NCBI GenBank assembly: GCA_016297895.1
Contig: JAEDFS010000005.1
Coordinates: forward strand, 1 to 64,000
DNA: 64,000 nt
DNA from: Marvinbryantia sp.
Lineage (GTDB): Bacteria > Bacillota > Clostridia > Lachnospirales > Lachnospiraceae
Direction of reading: 5' to 3'
The translations under genes were made by a program, and so were the position numbers. The notes under the pieces were generated by a model. It was not told the origin of the DNA, did no database searches, and saw only the letters and a program-made list of their open reading frames with translations. Positions 59,037 to 64,000 of the stretch are shown piece by piece (the first letter of the stretch is position 1; every line of letters begins with the position of its first letter).

Positions 59037-60087
59037 TTCTTCATTGACCAGACATCAGATAAGGATGCTGGAAAAAAAGAGACAAAAGCGAAAAACCTTT
59101 CTTTTTTCGCTCTTATTTATCTGCTTTCTTTTAATAACCGCCGGACTTGTCTATTATTTTATATTCCGATCCCATGAGATCACATTTGCAGATCCCTATG
59201 GGGAAAGCCGGGTTCGGACTTCGGTAATGGAGGGAGTGGAAAGTGAACACAGAGCACCGTCCTTTACAGTGGATCTCTGTGTAACGGCAGGCGATGTGGC
59301 AGCAGCTGATACCGACCTTTCCTACGCTGAGGCAGGTGCTTTGATGGATCTTGGCAATAAAGAGGTTCTGTTTGCACAAAATGTGCATGAACGGCTGTAT
59401 CCGGCCAGTCTGACTAAGATTATGACGGCCCTGGTTGCATTGAAGTACGGCAATCTGGATGATACGATCTTTATCGATGAAAATGCGTTGGACATTGATC
59501 CGGAATCGTCTGTATGTTATCTGGAATATGGAGATGAGCTGACGCTTCGTCAATTGATCTATGGGCTTCTGATCGCTTCCGGAAATGATGCCGCAAATGC
59601 CATTGCTTATCATGTAGGAGGCAGCATTGAAAACTTTGTGGCAATGATGAATCAGGAGGCATATGAGATCGGCGCCACCAATACCCATTTTGTGAATGCA
59701 CACGGACTTCAGGATGAAAACCATTACACAACAGCTTATGATGTGTATCTGATGTTCCGGGAAGCATTGAAATATGATGTGTTCCAGGATGCCATTAATC
59801 AGAAAAACTACACGGTGACTTATACAAAAGCAGACGGAGAACAGTATGAGCGTACCTGGTATGCGACCAATTATTATTTCACCGGGGAAGCAGCAGCCCC
59901 CGATGATGTGACGGTCTATGGCGGAAAAACAGGAACAACCGATGAAGCAGGAGCATGTCTTTCTCTGCTGAGCAAGGATCCCTATGGAAATTCCTATATC
60001 AGTGTGATCATGAAATCTGTGACAAAAGATGATCTCTATATACAGATGAATGATTTATTGTCAATAATAAACAAAAAACAGTTGTAA
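59020..60087 (+). CDS. D-alanyl-D-alanine carboxypeptidase (DacA/DacF family)
   Basis: A 355-residue penicillin-binding peptidase S11: N-terminal membrane anchor or signal (about 25-48), SLTK (Ser130, Lys133), SGN (187-189) and KTG (303-305). It trims the terminal D-Ala of peptidoglycan stems. The C-terminal amphipathic domain of classical DacA is missing, so the protein is probably held by its N-terminal segment. The start is GTG 59020, overlapping mgsA, with AGAGGAGAG upstream. Confidence 0.9.
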   Translation: MRCTDNSSLTRHQIRMLEKKRQKRKTFLFSLLFICFLLITAGLVYYFIFRSHEITFADPYGESRVRTSVMEGVESEHRAPSFTVDLCVTAGDVAAADTDLSYAEAGALMDLGNKEVLFAQNVHERLYPASLTKIMTALVALKYGNLDDTIFIDENALDIDPESSVCYLEYGDELTLRQLIYGLLIASGNDAANAIAYHVGGSIENFVAMMNQEAYEIGATNTHFVNAHGLQDENHYTTAYDVYLMFREALKYDVFQDAINQKNYTVTYTKADGEQYERTWYATNYYFTGEAAAPDDVTVYGGKTGTTDEAGACLSLLSKDPYGNSYISVIMKSVTKDDLYIQMNDLLSIINKKQL

Positions 60088-60110
60088 TTTAGAAAGTAGT
60101 GAAGTATAAT
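60082..60110 (+). promoter_or_regulatory. Promoter of the P-loop protein gene
   Basis: TTGTAA (60082-60087) and a perfect TATAAT (60105-60110), spaced by 17 nt. It places transcription start near 60117, after the in-frame ATG at 60099, so the true start is 60144. Confidence 0.8.
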
Positions 60111-60143
60111 TGTACATATACGAAACCGAAGGAGGAGATTACG

Positions 60144-60563
60144 ATGATACAGATAATCGCAGGTAATAAAGGAAATGGAAAGACAAAATATTTACTGGAC
60201 AAAGTAAATAGTGAAATTAAATCTGTACACGGTAATATTGTTTACTTGGACAAGAACGCAAAACATATGTATGAATTAAATAACAAAGTTCGTCTCATTG
60301 ACGTTTCTGAATATATGGTGAGCAATGCGGATGAATTTATTGGATTCATCAGCGGCATTATTTCTCAGGACCATGATCTGGAACAGATGTATCTGGACAG
60401 CTTCCTGAAAGTAGCCAAGCTGGAAGGTGCCGATGTTTCTGTTACCCTTGACAAACTGGCTGTGATCGGCGAAAAATATCAGATTACTTTCGTATTGAGT
60501 ATTTCTCTGGATCCGTCTGAATTGCCGGAGAATATGCAGGACAAGGTAATTGTTTCTCTTTAA
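60144..60563 (+). CDS. Small P-loop protein of unknown function
   Basis: A 139-residue protein starting with a Walker A motif, MIQIIAGNKGNGKTKYLL. A clear Walker B is not seen; a weak candidate is QMYLDSFL. The fold looks like a compact P-loop NTPase with no further domain, sometimes labelled PilT-like, without evidence for motility. AAGGAGGAG lies ahead of ATG 60144, and the gene has its own promoter and terminator, so it is monocistronic. Confidence 0.7.
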   Translation: MIQIIAGNKGNGKTKYLLDKVNSEIKSVHGNIVYLDKNAKHMYELNNKVRLIDVSEYMVSNADEFIGFISGIISQDHDLEQMYLDSFLKVAKLEGADVSVTLDKLAVIGEKYQITFVLSISLDPSELPENMQDKVIVSL

Positions 60564-60588
60564 TTTGTATTTTACATACTGGAATCCC

Positions 60589-60630
60589 GGGGCTGCTGCG
60601 AAAGAGGATTTTGCGGCATCCCCATTTTTG
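60589..60630 (+). terminator. Terminator after the P-loop gene
   Basis: GGGG (60589-60592) pairs with CCCC (60620-60623), with inner GC/TGC and AAA/TTT pairing, and is followed by ATTTTTG. Confidence 0.7.
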
Positions 60631-60670
60631 ATTTTATCCGAATTACTTTTGAAACAGAAAAGGAGACCAT

Positions 60671-62053
60671 ATGGCGACTGATAAATTCCGTAAAAAGAAA
60701 AAAGTAGTACCGATGTATGATCATTCCATGATCAATATCGGAACCATTATGTTCGGAATTCTGTTCCTTTATATGGTGATCTGTGTCATTATGTATCTCA
60801 GATCAGACCATGTCACTGCCTATGAGGTCACAGCAGGACCTCTTTCCAGCAATTACCGTTATACTGCACTGGCATTAAAGTCAGAGACAGTCGTTTACAG
60901 CACAGAATCCGGTCCCATTCATTATTATGCAAGAGAAGGAAACAAAGTGGGAGTGAATACCGGTATTTATTCCATTGGAGGGCTGAATCTTGGCACTTCT
61001 GTAAGTAACCGGGAAGAAACTGTTCTGGACAGCCAGAGTTATGCTCCCTTACGGGAAATTGCATCCACCTTTTCAACCAATTACTCCTCATCGAATTATC
61101 AGAATGTCTATAATTTTAAGTCAGATGCACAGACAGCCCTGATTGAGATGCTTTCGAAAAGTACTCTGGATGAACTGGATCAGGGAAGTGCTTCCGGACT
61201 GAATCTTGTTCCGACACAGAAAGACGGGATCGTCGTTTATTCCATTGACGGAATGGAAGGAATGACCATTGATGATGTAACAAGTGAAAGCTTTAACCGA
61301 ATGAATTACAGCCGTCAGAATCTGCGACTGAAGGAAGAAGTAAGTGCAAAGGATCCCGTCTATAAGCTTATCACAAGTGAAGAATGGTCACTGGTGATTC
61401 CTCTTGACAAAAAAACAGCTACAGAGCTTTCGGATCTGTCGGTGGTCCGGTTCCGTTTTATGGAAGACGGTTCTACCTTTAATGCAGACTTTACGATTGT
61501 TCAGAACGGGGGAGATTTCTTTGGCAAACTGGATATCAGCAACTCCGTCATTCGTTTTGCATCGGATCGCTATATCGAGATCGAGCTTCTGATCAACCGT
61601 CAGAGCGGACTTAAAATTCCAAACAGTGCCATTGCAGAAAAAGTATTTTACAGAATTCCGAAAGAATATGTGACAGTGAATGAAGATAATGAGGATGAGA
61701 TCGGAATTTTAAAAGAAACCTACGATACGGATGGTTCTGCGATTACAAAATATATCACGGCAACCGTTTATGATGAGACCGATTTTGATTATTATGTGGA
61801 TACCTCTTTGTTTGAAGAGGGAGACTATGTTTTAATGAAAGACTCATCCAAACGATATCAGGTGTCTGAAACGAAATCTCTGATCGGTGTTTTTAATATC
61901 AACAAGGGATATGCGATCTTCCGTGAGATCACGATACTGGATGAAAATGAAGAATACTGTATTGTGGAGAGCAATTCGGCCTATGGATTGGCGCAGTATG
62001 ATCACATAGCACTGGATGCATCCGTTGTAAAAGAAAATTCAATTGTGGTATAA
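60671..62053 (+). CDS. HlyD-like membrane-fusion family protein
   Basis: A 460-residue protein with a basic N-terminus, one membrane segment (about 26-44) and an extracytoplasmic region containing GPIHYYAREGNKVGVNTGIYSIG, similar to the lipoyl half-motif of HlyD-type adaptors, and a C-terminal beta domain (VIPLDKKTATELSDLSVVRFRF, IELLINRQSGLKIPNSAI). No ABC or RND transporter gene is adjacent. In Firmicutes such genes commonly precede yggS-sepF, suggesting an envelope or division role rather than export. Confidence 0.7.
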   Translation: MATDKFRKKKKVVPMYDHSMINIGTIMFGILFLYMVICVIMYLRSDHVTAYEVTAGPLSSNYRYTALALKSETVVYSTESGPIHYYAREGNKVGVNTGIYSIGGLNLGTSVSNREETVLDSQSYAPLREIASTFSTNYSSSNYQNVYNFKSDAQTALIEMLSKSTLDELDQGSASGLNLVPTQKDGIVVYSIDGMEGMTIDDVTSESFNRMNYSRQNLRLKEEVSAKDPVYKLITSEEWSLVIPLDKKTATELSDLSVVRFRFMEDGSTFNADFTIVQNGGDFFGKLDISNSVIRFASDRYIEIELLINRQSGLKIPNSAIAEKVFYRIPKEYVTVNEDNEDEIGILKETYDTDGSAITKYITATVYDETDFDYYVDTSLFEEGDYVLMKDSSKRYQVSETKSLIGVFNINKGYAIFREITILDENEEYCIVESNSAYGLAQYDHIALDASVVKENSIVV

Positions 62054-62080
62054 AGAGACAGAGAAAGGGGCATTCCTTAA

Positions 62081-62770
62081 ATGAGTATCGAAAATTACAG
62101 AAACGTATTAAAACATGTGGAAGAGGCATGCAGGAGAGCAGGAAGAGATCCGAAAGAGGTGACCCTGATCGCAGTCAGCAAAACAAAACCGGTCTCCATG
62201 ATCGAAGAACTTCTCCCGGAGGGCGTGTTGGATTTTGGGGAGAATCGTCCCCAGGAGCTTAAGGAAAAATATGAGATCCTTCCCAAAGAGCTTCGGTGGC
62301 ATATGATCGGGCATCTTCAGAGAAACAAGGTAAAGTATGTGGTAGGAAGATCCTGCCTGATCCATTCTGTCGAATCCCTTCGACTGGCGGAGGCGATCCA
62401 GGAAGAGGCCGAAAAGAAGCAGCTTGTAATGCCGGTTCTGGTTGAGGTGAATATGGCTCAGGAGGACACAAAATATGGACTTACTGCCGAGGAAACCCCT
62501 GAATTTATCAGCCAGATCTCAAAATTTCCCAATCTTCAGGTAAACGGTCTGATGACCATTGCACCTTTTGTAGAAAATCCCGAAGATAACCGGATTCATT
62601 TCCGAAATTTATATAAATTATTTATTGACATTAAAGGCAGAAACCTTGATAATGTAAATATGTGCAATTTGAGCATGGGAATGACCAATGATTATGAGAT
62701 TGCCATTGAAGAGGGTGCAACCATGGTTCGTGTGGGGACAGGGATTTTTGGTGAACGTGTATATTTATAA
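62081..62770 (+). CDS. yggS: YggS/PLPBP family pyridoxal phosphate protein
   Basis: A 229-residue PLP-binding homeostasis protein with the PLP lysine Lys34 in LIAVSKTKP, FGENRPQELKEKYE, WHMIGHLQRNKVKYV, and NLSMGMTNDYEIAIEEGATMVRVGTGIFG. It buffers PLP; no catalytic activity is known. It is located before sepF as in Bacillus (ylmE-ylmF). Confidence 0.95.
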   Translation: MSIENYRNVLKHVEEACRRAGRDPKEVTLIAVSKTKPVSMIEELLPEGVLDFGENRPQELKEKYEILPKELRWHMIGHLQRNKVKYVVGRSCLIHSVESLRLAEAIQEEAEKKQLVMPVLVEVNMAQEDTKYGLTAEETPEFISQISKFPNLQVNGLMTIAPFVENPEDNRIHFRNLYKLFIDIKGRNLDNVNMCNLSMGMTNDYEIAIEEGATMVRVGTGIFGERVYL

Positions 62771-62799
62771 CCGGTAATAAGCAGGAATGGAGAATTAGA

Positions 62800-63390
62800 A
62801 TGAGTTTTTTAGATAAAATTTTAAATGCGATGAAGCTGAATGATGATTATGACGACGATGATTTTTTAGATGATGAGATTGACGATTATGAGGAGGAAAA
62901 GCCCAAAAAGTCTTTCTTTAAAAAATCTAAAAACGAGCCTCTTGATGATTATGATGAAGAGGAAGATGATGAGCCGATCATGCGCAAGACCATGAAGCAG
63001 ACCAAGACCATCAAGACCGCACCGTCTCCCAAAGTAAAGTCGATGAATACGGCAGCTTCCTCAAAAGTGTCTCCGATCCGGTCTCATAAGGTGAATAATG
63101 ATATGTCTGTATGCGTTGTGAAGCCGAAGAGCATGGAGGATGCGAGAGAGATCACGGAAACGCTGCTTGCCAACTGTACAGTCGTGCTGAACATGGAAGG
63201 GCTGGATCTTGATCTTGCTCAGCGTATCATTGATTTTACTTCCGGTTCCTGCTATGCCATCAGCGGAAATCTTCAGAAGATCAGTAATTACATTTTTATC
63301 ATTACACCGGCGGCAGTGGATGTATCAGGCGATTTTCAGGATATCTTAAGCGGAGCTTTTGATATACCGTCTATGAATTACAATTATTGA
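62800..63390 (+). CDS. sepF: Cell division protein SepF
   Basis: A 196-residue SepF. The N-terminal amphipathic start (MSFLDKILNAMKL) binds membrane; an acidic then Lys-rich low-complexity linker (residues 14-100, e.g. DDYDEEEDDEP) follows; the C-terminal domain (VVKPKSMEDAREITETLLANCTVVLNMEGLDLDLAQRIIDFTSGSCYAISG) binds FtsZ. The linker is longer than in the roughly 150-residue Bacillus protein. It overlaps ylmH. Confidence 0.94.
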   Translation: MSFLDKILNAMKLNDDYDDDDFLDDEIDDYEEEKPKKSFFKKSKNEPLDDYDEEEDDEPIMRKTMKQTKTIKTAPSPKVKSMNTAASSKVSPIRSHKVNNDMSVCVVKPKSMEDAREITETLLANCTVVLNMEGLDLDLAQRIIDFTSGSCYAISGNLQKISNYIFIITPAAVDVSGDFQDILSGAFDIPSMNYNY

Positions 63391-64000
63391 TGACTATGAA
63401 CAGAGAAGAAGAACTTTTTCAGAAACGGCTCCTTGATCTTGCCATGCAGGCAGACAGAAGGAACCGGATCATTTTCTCGGATTTTATGAATCTGAATGAA
63501 CTGAATATTTTTCACAGCAGTACAAAAGAGCTGTCTTTTGTCAGAAGACAGCTTTTTGGCGGTTATGAATTCGCAGAGCGTCAGATAGCAGCATTTATAC
63601 CTGATGCTCTTTCTTATATCTATGAAACAGAAGAGAGCCTGTATGGAGAGTTTCCAATCACCTGTATCCGGATCTTACCTGTTCACGAAAAGTATGCAGA
63701 GCCGCTGAATCACAGGGATTATCTTGGTGCGATCCTGAATCTTGGCATTGAGAGAAATACCATCGGAGATATCCTGGCGGAGGAATCACAGGCATTTGTA
63801 TTCTGTCTTGATAAAATAGCAGATTTTCTCGTATCCGAGCTTACCAGGATAAAACACACGGTAGTGGCATCTTCTGTGGTACAGCTGGATAAAATAGATT
63901 ATACGCCAAAATACGAGCTTATAAAAGGAAGCGTGGCATCCGTGCGTCTTGACAGTCTGCTTTCCCTTGCATTTGGCTCTTCAAGGAGCCGATTGACGGA
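63390..64000 (+). CDS. ylmH: YlmH family S4-domain RNA-binding protein, 5' part
   Basis: Reading from ATG 63390 (TGATG overlap with sepF), about 203 residues are visible before the window ends. The sequence MNREEELFQKRLLDLAMQADR, FGGYEFAERQIAAFIPDA, HRDYLGAILNLGIERNTIGDI and the start of the S4 domain (VASVRLDSLLSLAFGSSRSRL) match YlmH, a protein that binds ribosomal or stalled-peptide complexes in Firmicutes. No ribosome binding site is visible; the start may depend on coupling. An in-frame ATG at 63396 is equally possible. The usual ylmG gene between sepF and ylmH is absent. Confidence 0.9.
   Translation, partial: MTMNREEELFQKRLLDLAMQADRRNRIIFSDFMNLNELNIFHSSTKELSFVRRQLFGGYEFAERQIAAFIPDALSYIYETEESLYGEFPITCIRILPVHEKYAEPLNHRDYLGAILNLGIERNTIGDILAEESQAFVFCLDKIADFLVSELTRIKHTVVASSVVQLDKIDYTPKYELIKGSVASVRLDSLLSLAFGSSRSRLT

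Noticed and set aside
1..64000. CRISPR arrays, tRNA or rRNA genes, transposases, prophage genes
   Set aside because: No regularly spaced repeats, cloverleaf-like genes or mobile-element proteins were recognised; the window reads as core chromosome.

Overview
The window looks like chromosomal core sequence from a strictly anaerobic, spore-forming Clostridia, most likely a gut Lachnospiraceae (Blautia/Dorea/Mediterraneibacter type). The evidence is an [FeFe]-hydrogenase of the electron-bifurcating HydABC type, an NfnAB transhydrogenase, the redox regulator Rex, sporulation genes yqfC/yqfD, a spoVB-like flippase, and Firmicutes-typical gene orders (yqfC-yqfD-phoH-ybeY, miaB-mutS-mutL-miaA, mreBCD-mrdA-minCDE-rodA-mgsA, yggS-sepF-ylmH). 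Genus cannot be fixed by eye. No rRNA, tRNA, CRISPR array, prophage or transposase was seen.

Region 1 (1-4.2 kb): a cstA-type transporter runs off the left edge on the minus strand behind a T-box leader. Divergent from it is a short operon: secreted NlpC/P60-like protein, DUF1294 membrane protein and a RamA/RACo-like ASKHA ATPase. Next comes a cobalamin riboswitch with its own promoter. Its transcript has no credible reading frame, carries a further structured segment and ends in a terminator, just before an independent promoter for the hydrogenase operon. Region 2 (4.2-11.7 kb): hydC-hydB-hydA, then fumA-fumB-gntR-icd with 1-4 nt overlaps. Region 3 (11.7-20.9 kb): a minus-strand ABC-F gene, lysC, rex, nnrD, alr, a MazF/EndoA toxin without its antitoxin, a CorC-like CBS protein, yebC and a CFI-box protein. 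Region 4 (20.9-28.8 kb): tepA-like ClpP peptidase, uppP, ftsK/spoIIIE, nfnA-nfnB, a Dabb protein, rlmH and a candidate 27-aa small protein. Region 5 (28.8-38.3 kb): DUF2284 protein behind an operator-like palindrome, yqfC-yqfD-phoH-ybeY with a sigma-E-like promoter, DUF3048 protein, spoVB-like flippase, proB, a long inverted-repeat element, UPF0291, fthC, proA. Region 6 (38.3-50.3 kb): miaB-mutS-mutL-miaA, a PLP lyase, two flavoproteins, radC. Region 7 (50.3-60.1 kb): shape and division genes mreB through dacA. Region 8 (60.1-64 kb): P-loop protein, HlyD-like protein, yggS, sepF and the start of ylmH.

Functionally the window joins redox balancing (HydABC, NfnAB, Rex), a partial TCA segment (fumarase, NADP-isocitrate dehydrogenase), envelope synthesis and shape, DNA repair, ribosome/tRNA maturation and sporulation. 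The least explained material is in RNA and intergenic DNA: the orphan-looking cobalamin riboswitch, the cstA T-box, the rex-nnrD hairpin, the palindrome before the DUF2284 gene and the proB-UPF0291 inverted-repeat element.
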